This document shows positions 21,228 to 31,520 of a stretch of 64,000 nt of DNA, piece after piece. Source of the stretch: Nelumbo lutea (Eukaryota > Streptophyta > Magnoliopsida > Proteales > Nelumbonaceae); assembly GCA_022828595.1 (NCBI GenBank), contig JAKGHH010000002.1, forward strand, positions 64,638,383 to 64,702,382, given 5' to 3'. Each line of letters begins with the position of its first letter. Position 1 is the first letter of the stretch. The translations under genes were made by a program, and so were the position numbers. The notes under the pieces are model-generated. The model had not been told where the DNA came from, did not search any database, and saw only the letters and a list, made by a program, of their open reading frames with translations.

Positions 21228-21239
21228 GCTCTGATACCA
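21228..21239 (-). other. primer binding site of Copia-C
   Basis: The minus strand reads TGGTATCAGAGC, complementary to initiator tRNA-Met, directly next to the 5' LTR. Confidence 0.9.
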
Positions 21240-21554
21240 AGTAGAAATCACTGATTGCAGATTTAGTCGAATTTCTTGTGAAGGAAAAGAGGAGGAAGAT
21301 GAGGATTTCAGCAGTAGAGAAGAAAAGAAAAGGAGAAAATAGTAGAAAGTCAACCAGGATTCTTAGATTAACCCTAGCCGCCAACCCCTCATTATATTTA
21401 TACTTAACTTAAATGATGATATATTACAAGGATGCCCTTAGTAGGGGGCTACTAATGTAGTTGAACAGTCACAACTTAAAACATAAACTAATGGGCCTAA
21501 AGCCCAATAACTTCCTATAAAATAAGAATAAAAACAATTAGGTCCAACTCAACA
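21240..21554 (-). repeat. 5' LTR of Copia-C
   Basis: It pairs with 14156-14472, and AGTTT (21555-21559) follows as the TSD. A few substitutions and short indels separate the two LTRs. Confidence 0.9.
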
Positions 21555-22264
21555 AGTTTCATGAATTGAGCCAAGACATCTCCAGAAAGGGTATTAACAT
21601 TTAAAAGTGGTCACATGTCCTAAATCCTAGTATTTAGCAAATTGGTGGGTTCAAAATATCCATACTTTGAACCTTGAGAAAATCCTAGGGATGCTTCTGT
21701 TGTGGGAAGCAATGCAAGGTCTGTTTAAAGGAAGAACTTACAATACATTTTTTTTTATTTTGATCTTCTGTTTTTGTAAGAATGGAAAAGGTAATATCAA
21801 TTAACAGATTTTTGTAAATTCCCAATGCATGGTTACTTGCTGTACTTGGGCTTATTTTTAGTAATTGGTTACTTTATCTTTTCCCAAAAGAATGAAACAA
21901 ATAAAAAAAAAAAAAACACCTTGCCAACATTTTGTTTTTTCTTTTTCTTTTCTGTAACTAGGGCCATTGTTTTTCGTTTTCTGAAGGTAATGTAACTTAA
22001 TGAGGGGCCAATTTTTGGTGCCATGGTAATATCATGGGATGACAAGTGTGAGAATGCGGTTCAAGTCTGAAAATAGCCAAATCAAGCAAGAAAATGCCAA
22101 GGACCCCCTTTACGCAAGATCTGTATTTTGATACTGTACAAAAGAGTATATCTTAATCAGAAACACAGATTTCCATGATAAAAAAATTGCTGAATTTAAT
22201 AGATACTGAACTCTTTGAGAATTGACAACTAAGAATAGAGGGTGCCATGAACTCAGCACCTCCT
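21555..22264. other. AT-rich spacer between Copia-C and Copia-D, no gene seen
   Basis: AT-rich sequence with a poly-A run near 21903-21916 and T-rich stretches that may be old LINE tails. No coding frame or terminal repeat could be supported. Confidence 0.5.
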
Positions 22265-22461
22265 TGTTAGAAGACATCAGCGGATAAGAATAGGAAGTAA
22301 ATACTAGGGAGATATGATTTACCTTGATTGTAGGACTGATTTGTAGGAATTTAATTAGTCTTCTTTCCTAACATAGAATTTGTAACTTGTATATATACAT
22401 ACGAGATTGATGAATACAGATAACAAATTCTTCTTCTTCCTTTGTTTACTCTTGTTTTACA
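22265..22461 (+). repeat. 5' LTR of Copia-D with an unusual start
   Basis: The part 22289-22461 is identical by eye to 27083-27255. The start reads TGTTA, then GAAGACATCAGCGGATA, then AGAATAGG, where the right LTR reads TGTTACAGAATAGG. If that segment is flank rather than an insertion, the LTR has lost its first ~8 bp. Confidence 0.75.
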
Positions 22462-22473
22462 TAGTATCAGAGC
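22462..22473 (+). other. primer binding site of Copia-D
   Basis: TAGTATCAGAGC differs by one base from the initiator tRNA-Met complement TGGTATCAGAGC and directly follows the LTR. Confidence 0.85.
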
Positions 22474-22880
22474 CTCTAGTCTCGGCCTGCCCTTTTGTTT
22501 TTTTTTCCCAAGTAAACAGTAGGTAGAGGAAAATTTTTTGGTGTTTTGGGTCACCTCCTTGGAGCAGTTTTTTTTTACTCTCACCGCCCATCCAGGAAGA
22601 AGCGCCACCCGCCGATCGGAGGTTCTGCAAAGTCCGGCAGTCAGCAGCCCTGCGCGTGTGTCTCACGTGCTGCCTGAAGATTCTGCCACAGTTACACGCG
22701 CTAGTGCATGGAGGCGCATCTGTCACCAAAAAATTTTTCAGTCGTTGTCTTTTGGCTCGCCTCGTCCTGTATAGCACATATTTGTGCTTTGTTACGTGCA
22801 TATCGATTATGGTGTTTTCAGCAGGTGTGCTCCGTTGATTTTCGGTGTTCAAAATATTTTGTTTATTTGAATTTTGAGAT
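22474..22880 (+). other. Copia-D 5' leader
   Basis: Untranslated leader with a run of T, then a GC-richer segment. Short reading frames on both strands have no family features. Confidence 0.6.
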
Positions 22881-23700
22881 TATGGCAAACAAGAAATCAG
22901 TAGTTATGTCGGATGTTGTTCCAGTGATGTCAAAAATAACTGAGCATAAGCTTAATGGCTCTAATTATCTGGATTGGAGTAAAACTATTCAACTATATTT
23001 GTTGAGTATTGCTATGGATAACCATTTGACTGATGACCCTCCTAATGATGACTCGAGAAAGTCTTGGTTAAGGGAGGATGCTCGTTTGTTCTTGCAAATA
23101 CGCAACTCCATTGAAAGTGAGGTGGTTGCTTTAGTCACTCACTGTGGATTTGTTAAGGAATTAATGAACTATCTAGAATTCTTGTACTCCAAAAAGGGGA
23201 ATATTTCCCGCATTTATGATGTGTGCAAAGCCTTTTACAGGGCGGACAAAGGCGATAGATCTCTTACAAGCTATTTCATGGATTTCAAGAAAACATATGA
23301 AGAACTTAATATGTTGCTTCCGTTTAGTACTGATGTGACTGTTCAACAAGCTCAGCGAGAAAAGATGGCTGTTATGAGTTTTTTAGCTGCCCTACCATCT
23401 GAATTTGAGACTGCTAAATCTCAGATTCTTTCTAGTTCAGAGATCTTCTCTACAAGATGCTTTCAGTAGGGTCCTCCGTACAAAAAGTTCTCCACCTATT
23501 CAGCCTAGTAGTGCCCTTGTCAGCCGCAATAATACATCTGAATCAGGGAGACAACAATACAGGAGTGGCAGTGGTAAAGGATCCAGCAATTATGACAGGT
23601 CAAGTAACTATGACAGAAATACTAATACTCGTGGACAGGAGTCAGGAGAGATAGTGTGTCATTATTGTCATAAGCCAGGACATAGAAGCGGGATTGCAGG
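22881..23700 (+). pseudogene. Copia-D gag
   Basis: An ATG at 22881 opens gag (MANKKSVVMSDVVPVMSK) with the entry motif LNGSNYLDWSKTIQLYLL and the conserved block FLAALPSEFETAKSQIL. A frameshift near 23440 moves reading to SLQDAFSRVLRT. The zinc knuckle starts as CHYCHKPGH (around 23660-23690) and a further shift follows it. Gag would package the RNA in cytoplasmic particles. Confidence 0.85.
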
Positions 23701-24050
23701 AAGTTGCAGAATAAGAAAACTCAGTTTGCCCATATTGCATCCACCACGGATACTTCTGAGAAGTCTATTATGATATATGCAGATGAACATGCCAAATTTG
23801 CTCAATACCAAGAATCATTGAAACCTCAATCTACTCCTGTTATTGCCATCGTCAAGTCAAGTAAACCCAATACATGTCTTGTTTCCTCCTCTTCAAAATG
23901 GGTCATTGATTCTGGAGCTACAGATCATATGACAGGTAATTTAAGTCTGTTTTTTACCTTTCAGTCACATAAATCTACCTCTCCTATTACTTTAGCAGAT
24001 GGGTCAACATCTTGTGTTATTGGGTCTAGCACAATTAGTCCAACACCATA
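23701..24050 (+). pseudogene. Copia-D protease
   Basis: The frame from the linker reads to KWVIDSGATDHMTGN, an intact DSGA protease motif, then ITLADGSTSCVIGSS, and stops at 24049-24051. Relatives continue with a hydrophobic stretch leading to the pre-integrase finger; here a short deletion or shift lies near 24045-24060. Confidence 0.85.
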
Positions 24051-24057
24051 ACTTCCT

Positions 24058-25043
24058 TTGTCATCTGTTAGAAAACTCACTCGTACCCTTAATTGTTGTG
24101 TCTCATTTTTTCCTAATTATCGTTTATTTCAGGATCTTACGACGAAGAAGATTATTGGTAAGGGACATGAGTCTAGAGGTCTCTACATCCTTGATACACA
24201 AGTTCCAAGATCCATAGCCTGTTCTGGAGTTGTAACCCCTTTTGAAGCACATTGTCGGTTGGGCCACCCCTCTCTCCATGTGTTAAAGCAAATTTGTCCT
24301 CAATTTCAAAGTTTGTCATCATTAAATTGCGAGTCTTGTCAGTTTGCTAAACACCATCGTCTTAGTTCGAGTCCTAGAGTCAATAAACGAGCTAGTGCTC
24401 CTTTTGAGTTAGTCCATTCAGATGTTTGGGGTCCGTGTCCAGTTGAGTCCAAAACTGGGTTTAAGTATTTTGTTACTTTTGTTGATGATTACTCTTGTAT
24501 GTTTGGGGTCCTTGTCCAGTTGAGTCCAAAACTGGGTTTAAGTATTTTGTTACTTTTGTTGATGATTATTCTCGTATGACATGGTTATATTTAATGAAAA
24601 ATCGTTCTGAGGTGTTTTCTCATTTTTCTGCTTTCTGTGTTGAAGTTAAAACTCAATTTAATGTTTTTGTACAAATATTGAGAAGTGATAATGCTAAGGA
24701 GTACTTGTCAGAATCCTTTCAAACTTACATTCTTCAGCATGGCATTCTTCATCAAACTTCTTGTGAAGATACACCATCTCAAAATGGGGTTGTTGAACGA
24801 AAAAATAGACACCTTCTTGAAACTACAAGAGCTTTGTTATTTCAAATGAAGTTTCCTAAACCTTTCTGGGCTGATGCAGTTTCCACAGCATGTTTTTTGA
24901 TTAATCGTATGTCTTCGTCTGTCCTTCAGGGTAAGACTCCTTATCATGTTCTGTTTCCAAATAAAACTTGTTCCCTATTGAGCCTAGGATATTTGGGTGT
25001 ACATGCTTTGTTCGGGATGTTCGTCCTCAGGTTACCAAACTAG
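24058..25043 (+). pseudogene. Copia-D integrase with a 77-bp duplication
   Basis: The zinc finger H...H...CESCQFAKHH is complete (HCRLGHPSLHV, then CESCQFAKH). The core has VHSDVWGPC (first D), LRSDNAKEYL (second D) and GVVERKNRHLL (Glu). A 77-bp tandem duplication (24423-24576) splits the first-Asp region and shifts frame. The reading that restarts at 24495 carries the rest of the domain until a shift near 24965. Confidence 0.87.
24423..24576 (+). repeat. 77-bp tandem duplication in the Copia-D integrase
   Basis: Copies 24423-24499 and 24500-24576 both start TGTTTGGGGTCC and end near GATGATTA(C/T)TCT(T/C)GTA. They differ at only about three bases. The period shifts the reading frame. Confidence 0.92.
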
Positions 25044-27067
25044 ATCCAAAATCTTTGAAGTGTGTTTTTCTTGGGTATTCTCGTGTTCAAAAAGGGTATA
25101 GATGTTATTGTCCTACTCTTCACAGATATCTTGTGTCATTTGATGTTAATTTTCTAGAAGATACACCTTTCTTTCCATCTACTCCTCATTCAAGTCAAGG
25201 GGAGGATGATGATTTGTTAATCTATATTGTCACATCATCTGTTTCACATCCTATTGAATCTACTCCTGCCAGGCCTAAGCCACCTACAGTACAGGTTTAT
25301 TCTCGGCGACCAACCCCTCCGGATCCATGTCCTGCACCAGCTCTTTCGTCGGAAGATCCAGTCTCAACTGATCTTGTTCCTTCGTCATCAGAACCAGTCT
25401 CTAATGATGATCTTCCTATTGATCTTCGTAAAGATAAGCGTAAGTGTACTTATCCAGCATCTTCATTTGTGTTTTATAATCATTTGTCGTCCTCTTCTTA
25501 TTCTTTTATTGCATCTCTTGAATCTATCTCTGTTCCTAAGACTGTTAAAGAAGCCCTTTCTCACCCTGGATGGCGTAATGCTATGATTGAGGAGATGAAT
25601 GCTTCAGAGGACAATGGTACTTAGACCTTGGTAAATTTACCTGCAAATAAGAAGGCTATTGGGTGTAAATGGGTGTTTACAGTTAAAGTCAATCCTGATG
25701 GGTCCATTGCCTGATTGAAAGCCCGTCTTGTTGCTAAAGGATATGCTCAGACTTATGAAGTGGATTATTCTGATACATTTTCTCCTGTTGCTAAACTTAC
25801 TTCTGTCAGGTTGTTTATTTCTATGGCAGCTACTTATAATTGGCCCCTTCATCAGTTAGACATCAAGAATGCTTTTCTTCATGGGGATCTTCAGGAGGAA
25901 GTTTATATGGAGCAACTGCCTGGCTTTGTTGCTCAGGGGGAGTATGGGAAAGTTTGCTATCTTCATAAGTCTCTATACGGGTTGAAGCAGAGTCCTCACA
26001 CCTGGTTTGGAAAGTTTAGTCAGGCAGTCGAGAATTTTAGTATGAAGAAAAGTAAGTCTGATCATTCTGTTTTCTTCAAGCACTCTACTGCCGGCATCAT
26101 TTTGTTAGTTGTGTATGTGGATGATATTGTCATTATTGGGAGTGATACTACAGGGATTCCATCCCTTAAATCCTTTCTCCACACTCAGTTTCATACCAAA
26201 GATTTGGGAATGTTGAAATACTTCTTGGGTGTTGACGTAACAAGAAGCAAGAAGGGAATATTCTTATCTCAAAGGAAATATGTACTTGACTTGTTGTCTG
26301 AGACAGGAAAGTTGGGAGCTAAGCCATGTAGCACTCCAATGGTTCCTAACTTGCAGCTCAAAAAAGATGGTGAATTATTTGAAGATCCTGAGAGATATAG
26401 AAGATTGGTTGGAAAGTTGAATTATCTTACTGTAACTCGTTCAGATATTGCGTATTCAGTTAGTGTGGTGAGTCAGTATATGTCCTCTCCAACAGTTAAT
26501 CACTGGACAGCTGTAGAACAAATTTTGTGCTACTTAAAAGGAGCACCTGGGCGAGGAATTTTGTATGGCAATCATGGTCACACTAGAATTGAATATTTTT
26601 CAAATGTTGACTGGGCAGGATCCAAGGAAGATTGAAGGTCTACTTCAGGCTATTGTGTATTTGTTGGAGGGAATCTAGTTTCATGGAAAAGCAAGAAGCA
26701 AAATGTTGTCTCACGTTCGAGTGCAGAATCGGAATATAGTGCTATGGCCAAGTCTGTGTGTGAAATAATGTGGATATATCAGCTTCTAACTGAAGTAGGT
26801 CTTAAAACCTCAGTACTAGCCAAGTTATGGTGTGATAACCAAGCTGCTCTTCACATTGCATCTAATCATGTTTTTCATGAACGAACTAAGCATATCGAGA
26901 TTGATTGCCATTTCGTTCGTGAAAAGATTCAGCAAGGTTTGATTTCCACAGGTTATGTGAAAAAAGGAGAACAACTGGGAGATATCTTCACAAAGGCTCT
27001 TAATGGTGTCCGGGTTGATTATCTTTGTAACAAGCTGGGCATGATTAATATCTATTCTCCAACTTGA
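24968..27067 (+). pseudogene. Copia-D integrase end, reverse transcriptase and RNase H
   Basis: One frame runs from FGCTCFVRDVRPQVTKLDP and CVFLGYSRVQKGYRCY through the RT (GWRNAMIEEMNA, KARLVAKGYAQTYEVDY, IKNAFLHGDL, GLKQSPHTWFGKF, VVYVDDIVIIGSD) to RNase H ([37 protein letters not shown]) and the end GDIFTKALNGVRVDYLCNKLGM. Three in-frame stops interrupt it, near 25622-25624, 25712-25714 and 26633-26635: one is Trp to TAG, two are Arg CGA to TGA. It is otherwise almost intact. Confidence 0.9.
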
Positions 27068-27074
27068 GGGGGAG

Positions 27075-27255
27075 TGTTACAGAATAGGAAGTAAATACTA
27101 GGGAGATATGATTTACCTTGATTGTAGGACTGATTTGTAGGAATTTAATTAGTCTTCTTTCCTAACATAGAATTTGTAACTTGTATATATACATACGAGA
27201 TTGATGAATACAGATAACAAATTCTTCTTCTTCCTTTGTTTACTCTTGTTTTACA
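27075..27255 (+). repeat. 3' LTR of Copia-D
   Basis: 181 bp from TGTTACAG to TTTTACA, directly after the purine tract. It is followed at 27257 by AAAGACACCAGCGGATAA, nearly the same 16-mer that sits near the left LTR start. Confidence 0.88.
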
Positions 27256-27844
27256 AAAGACACCAGCGGATAAAAAATTCTACCATATCTCCCCTTCAAG
27301 ACATTCCAGATGATCACAGCTGTTAATATCTCCCAAATAAGTCTTCCCTTGTTTGACAGACAAGATAAACTCTACCCCAATAAAAGATCTAGAAGTGTTG
27401 CTGGCATACATCCTCTAACTCCAAACCACAACTTAAATTGTCCTTAGTCAAGCATTTACTTAAGATGGCTGACCAAACCATGAAAGTCTCTTTTGGAGAA
27501 ATTCGGTGAAGCCAAATCTTTGAATTTTTGAGTGGACAAGAAGGATGACCAAGTAGGGATCCATGGAAGGATTTTACCAAGAAAGCACCAGAAAATTCAA
27601 ATTTCAAGATTCTCTTGTGCCTATGACTTGCATCTGGTTTTACCGTATGAATCACCAAGAAAAGCTCCAACATGTCTTCCACATCCCAACCATTCAAGTT
27701 TATTCTAGAAATAGAACATCACTTCATCATTTGAAAACTGAAAGTAATCTGCTACCAAAGCATTCCTGTTCCTTGCTGCCAGGAAAAGAACTGGATTCTG
27801 GAAATAGATGCATTAGAGGTCTATTGATGCACCACTCATCACAC

Positions 27845-28024
27845 TCTTTGCCCATTGCCCACCTTGTATCTTATACCTGTAGAGAAATGGCTGAAACTTT
27901 TTTTTTTGGGATCAGTAACTGAAATGGTTGAAATTCTTTGCCCATTGCCCATCTTGTATCTTATACCTGTAGAGAAATGGCTGAAACTTTTTTTTTTGGG
28001 ATCAGTAACTGAAATGGTTGAAAC
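27845..28024. repeat. 90-bp tandem duplication in a LINE remnant
   Basis: Copies 27845-27934 and 27935-28024 both start TCTTTGCCCATTGCCCA and end GAAATGGTTGAAA. They differ at only a few bases. Confidence 0.92.
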
Positions 28025-28382
28025 TTTTCTCCACACCTTTCCATAGCACACAGCCATATGACTCGCTAGACTACCCTGGAACCCAATTCAAGTTTCTATA
28101 AACATATTTGGCTGCAATGACCCTTCGACCACAGACTATCTGGTTGTTCATTGAATCACTAGAACCACTTTTCCAACAGAGCCTCATTGACTAACTTCCA
28201 ACTTCCTCACTCCCAGTTCTCTCCCATTCTTACCTTAGTTTATGTTAGTGTACACAAGAGAGATGCTAGAAGATAGATTAGTCCCACCAACAACAAGGAA
28301 AGAGAAGCTAAACCCACTCAAATCTATGTTATTCTGCTATTTCATCCATTTCAGTTGTAGCAATATATAATTAAATATTGAA

Positions 28383-28392
28383 GTTGTACTTA
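28383..28392. repeat. left target-site duplication of LINE-1
   Basis: GTTGTACTTA recurs exactly at 30647-30656, after the A-rich tail of LINE-1. Confidence 0.75.
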
Positions 28393-29079
28393 GTAGTTGA
28401 TGTGCTCAGTAGAATCATCACTAAGGTTGATAAGGAAGATGTTATTTGGGGTTGAAGATTAGGGAGGAATCAGATCCCAGTCACCCATCTTCAGTTTGCA
28501 TATGATTTGATGATTTTCTGTGATGGGGGTGTAAGTGAAAAGGTGGCAAACTTAAAAGAGTTAACCAAAGGTTTTGAAAGAATCTCCAATTTGAAAATAA
28601 ATTTGGAAAATAGTTGCATATTAGGTATCAACTTGGAGGATAGGGAGGTTGAGGCCATTGCAGAGTGTGAAAGTGTCTTGAATGTTCCATCTCTTCATGG
28701 CCTATGTCCTATTTAGGGCTTCTGTCAGGAGAAAATCCTAGGGAGAGTAACTTCTGGACTCCAGTGTTGGAAAAGTTTGAGAAGAGATTAACTTCTTGGA
28801 AAAAGAATCACATCTCTTTGGGTGGTAGGATCACCTTAATAAGAGCTACATTGACAAACTTACCCACATATTTTCCGTCTATAGGAAACCACCTAGGGAA
28901 GCAAAGAAACTAGAGAAACTAATGAGAGGCTTCCTTTGGAAACCAAGACAAGGAAAAAATGATCATTTGGTTTAGTGGGAAATTATGTGTAGAAGCAAAG
29001 TGAAGGGGGTCTTGGGACCAAGGAGGGTGGTCCAAAAAAATCTAGCACTGTTGGGGAAATGATTGTGGATTGGCCATTG

Positions 29080-29123
<44 letters not shown>

Positions 29124-30470
29124 GGCATGAAGTGGTGAGAAGCTTCCATTGTAGCTCAGAGGATGGGTGGGATGCTGGTTTATCAAGGTGGGCTAATCTG
29201 GCAGCACCTTGGAAGGCCATTCACAACACTCTTAGTTTCTCGAGTTTGTCAGGTATGATTTTTGTTCCGATAATTCTGTCCAGTTTTGGGAGGATATTTG
29301 GGTGGGAAATATCCCTTTAAAGGACCTATTCCCTTGGTTATTCTCAATTTCTTTGTATAAAAAAGAGATGATCTCAAAATTTGTCTCACCTTCGAGAACC
29401 CCCTTGGCTCCAAATTGAGAATTTGGTTTTCATAGGGGTTAAGGAATAATGAAATTGAATCTCTATCTAATTTGCTCTGCCTCCTTAATCAGGTTTGTTT
29501 GGATCCACCCAAGCTAGACAAAAGGGTGTGGGCTCCTAGGCCCAAAGGGACCTTCACTTGTGGCTCTCATTTTAAGTCTATTTGTCAATCTTCTGTTCAA
29601 CAAGCTTTTCCCTCAAAGGAAATTTGGTTCAAGCTGGTTCCCCCAAGATAATGGCTTTTTGTTGGGAAGTGTACTATGGGAAAGTAAACACTTTAGATAA
29701 CCTACAAAATAGAAGACATTTCCTAAGTATTTCTCCCAACTGGTGTACTCTCTGTGGAGCTCAATGAAGAAGATTGTTATCACTTATTTATACCCAGTTT
29801 GTTCTTTACAAAGTTGTGGGTTTGATTCCTCTCATTGTTTGGGTGTAGCTGGAGCATACCAGCTAAAGTATGCATGATCCTTGGCCATTCTACCTTTAAT
29901 TGACCTAAAAAAGGAGGAGAATTATGTGGAAATGTGCTTGAGCAGCCTTGATATGGCCAATCTAGGAAGAAAATGCTAGAATTTTCCAAGAGGAGAGAAG
30001 CAGTCAGGACTTGTAAGACTGTGTATTGAACAGGGCAATACATTAGCTAAAGATCTTGGAACTTTTTCAGCAATTCTCCTTCAATGATTTATGGAGAAAC
30101 TGGTCAACAGTAGCAAGGTGCTCCTCCTTTGATGGGAGCATCTGGGGCAATTCAGGACCCTTATGAGAAATCAGTTCGGAGAGGTTGTTCTTCTTTACTC
30201 GAGTCCTCTGAGATTTGGAGATTCTGTTAGGGAAGAACTACTAGCTTATGTATAAGGTGTGAAATTTGCAAATCAAATGGGAGTAGAGAAACTAATTATT
30301 GAAGGGGATTCCAAAGTAGTGGTGGGCTGGTTGAAGAACCCCGAGAATGTTGTGTGGTACTACAAGAATGAAATTAAGAATTTCAATTGGCTGATAAGGA
30401 ATATGTCAGTTTCTATACAGTGGGTGGGGAGATCGCAAATGCTTTGCCCGATGTATTAGCCAAGCAAGGG
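28393..30470 (+). pseudogene. LINE-1 ORF2 remains (RT, zinc region, RNase H)
   Basis: The RT part reads VVDVLSRIITKVDKEDVIWG, a stop, then THLQFAYDLMIFCDGG. Relatives have FADDT here, so the catalytic DD pair is replaced. Next come PVLEKFEKRLTSWKKNHISLGGRITLIRATLTNLPTYF and, after broken stretches, SPKIMAFCWEVYYGKVNTLDNLQNRRHF with WCTLCGA (zinc region, ~29640-29765). RNase H is recognised at 30259-30330 by VEKLIIEGDSKVVVGWLKN. Many stops and shifts; inactive. Confidence 0.8.
29081..29119. repeat. (GA)n microsatellite
   Basis: About 39 bases of nearly pure AG dinucleotides inside LINE-1. Confidence 0.95.
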
Positions 30471-30646
30471 GCAAATAGGGAATATTTGATCTGGGCTCAG
30501 TTGTGATTTCTGTATTTTATTTTTAGTTTCCTTGTAATCTGTTGGGGGAGGCTGTAGCTCATGCCTCTCCAAAGGCTGTTGTATGAGCTTATAAATCTAA
30601 ATCAGTTCCTTGATTAATAAAATTTATTTTTATTCATAAAAAAAAT

Positions 30647-30656
30647 GTTGTACTTA
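30647..30656. repeat. right target-site duplication of LINE-1
   Basis: Exact copy of 28383-28392 following the A-rich tail. Confidence 0.75.
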
Positions 30657-31200
30657 ATATATGGGGACTTGTCTAAATCAAAAATACAAAAGTGTAGGGC
30701 CAGGTTGTAATTTGTAACAGTTGACTTTTTTTGTGCTCCATTTTGTGTGGAGCTTGCTTTGTTCTCTTTTGGCCTGCTGCCTACTTCGTCTTCGTAGAGA
30801 GTGTGGAGTTGCATTAATAAAATTTCTCTGATATGTATCAAAAAATATGTTTGCATTATTTACGATCATGCTTTTAAGGGCAGTTCCAAGACTAAAATGG
30901 AGGAGCACAGTTTTGAGAAGGATGCCCCCCCCCCACCTCTCTAGGATGGTTCTGGTTACAAGGACAATTAGGTAAGCATCAAAGAATTCAATCAAGGACA
31001 GAATATCTAGAACCATGGTTACCTAAATTGCCAGAGTACATAGTGACTTGCGAACTGCATCATTAAAACCAATTCATAATTCAGTTCATCTTGATTCAAG
31101 GTTTATGGAAATTTATAGGAATTTAAATTGTTAAGTTTCTTCCTGATTCCTAATCCCGTAATTTCTCATTTGTATCCACTTGTCTACATGAAGAATACAT
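30657..31200. other. intergenic remnant, possible second LINE 3' tail
   Basis: 30690-30850 has a 3'-UTR-like look on the plus strand, ending TTAATAAAATTTCTCTGATATGTATCAAAAAA. A C-run of about 11 bases lies near 30926-30937. Nothing else could be assigned. Confidence 0.35.
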
Positions 31201-31520
31201 ACTCCAATTGGAGTTCAAATAAGCCTATCATAAAATTGAGTTCCAATGAAACATTTTATACTCTCCTCTCACTCACCAAAGACTCCAAGTGACATAGAAA
31301 TAGCATTCTCTTTCAGACATGTTCCCTCTAATGTATGTGTATTTTAAAGAGTGAACACTCCAATTGGAGTTCAAATAAGCCTATCAGAAAATTGAGGTCT
31401 AATAAAAATCATTTTATACTCTTCTCTTGGTTCTCTTTTCTCACTCAGTGAAGACTCCAAGTGCCAGTAGCAAATAGCCTTCTCTTACACACATGTTCCC
31501 TCTATGTATGTGTGTGCTAA
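31201..31520. repeat. two diverged ~156-bp direct repeats
   Basis: ACTCCAATTGGAGTTCAAATAAGCC occurs at 31201 and 31357, and each copy continues through TTTTATACTC, AGACTCCAAGTG and ACATGTTCCCTCTA(A)TGTATGTGT. The repeats differ by substitutions and a roughly 15-bp indel. They abut the truncated end of Copia-E. The family is unknown. Confidence 0.8.

Larger units (their letters stand above)
14156..21554 (-). mobile_element. Copia-C: complete decayed Ty1/copia element carrying a nested solo LTR
   Basis: Two LTRs of 317 and 315 bp (14156-14472, 21240-21554), a PBS at 21228-21239, a polypurine tract next to the left LTR and a perfect 5-bp TSD define the element. A solo LTR of another family (17424-19378) lies in its pre-integrase region; without it the element is about 5.4 kb. 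It is closely related to Copia-A and Copia-E in gag sequence and overall plan. Confidence 0.92.
22265..27255 (+). mobile_element. Copia-D: complete, young-looking Ty1/copia element
   Basis: The LTRs (22289-22461 and 27083-27255 in the shared part) read as identical over 173 bp by eye. A PBS variant (TAGTATCAGAGC) follows the left LTR, and the purine tract GAGGGGGAG (27067-27074) precedes the right LTR. The order is gag, protease, integrase, RT, RNase H. The polyprotein carries several nonsense codons and frameshifts. The left end is anomalous: a 16-bp segment stands where the right LTR has a single base, and no 5-bp TSD was found. Confidence 0.9.
27256..28392 (-). pseudogene. LINE remnant: end of RT and zinc-binding region
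   Basis: On the minus strand, 27697-27389 reads FLVKSFHGSLLG...NSKIWLHRISPKETFMVWSAILSKCLTKDNLS, matching the K-S-F-Y...IW...P-K-x-x-F-x-W...L-T-x-D-N-L motif between RT and the zinc region of L1-type plant LINEs. Upstream, up to about 28060, short pieces such as IRYKVGNGQR resemble the G-x-G-x-x-I-x-F-W region. Several frameshifts and a 90-bp duplication break it. The rest up to the LINE-1 TSD shows nothing further. Confidence 0.55.
28393..30646 (+). mobile_element. LINE-1: 5'-truncated L1-type LINE with RNase H
   Basis: The insertion begins inside the RT, carries the zinc-binding region and RNase H, ends in a TTAATAAAATT...AAAAAAAA tail and is flanked by the 10-bp TSD GTTGTACTTA. 5' truncation and an A-rich tail are the hallmarks of target-primed reverse transcription. 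At 2254 bp it is about a third of a full L1-type element. Confidence 0.82.

Noticed and set aside
22351..22852. Minus-strand frames over the Copia-D LTR and leader
   Set aside because: They are antisense to the LTR and leader and have no protein features; LTR repetition explains them.
25637..25852. A 71-codon minus-strand frame
   Set aside because: It is a shadow of the Copia-D RT on the plus strand.
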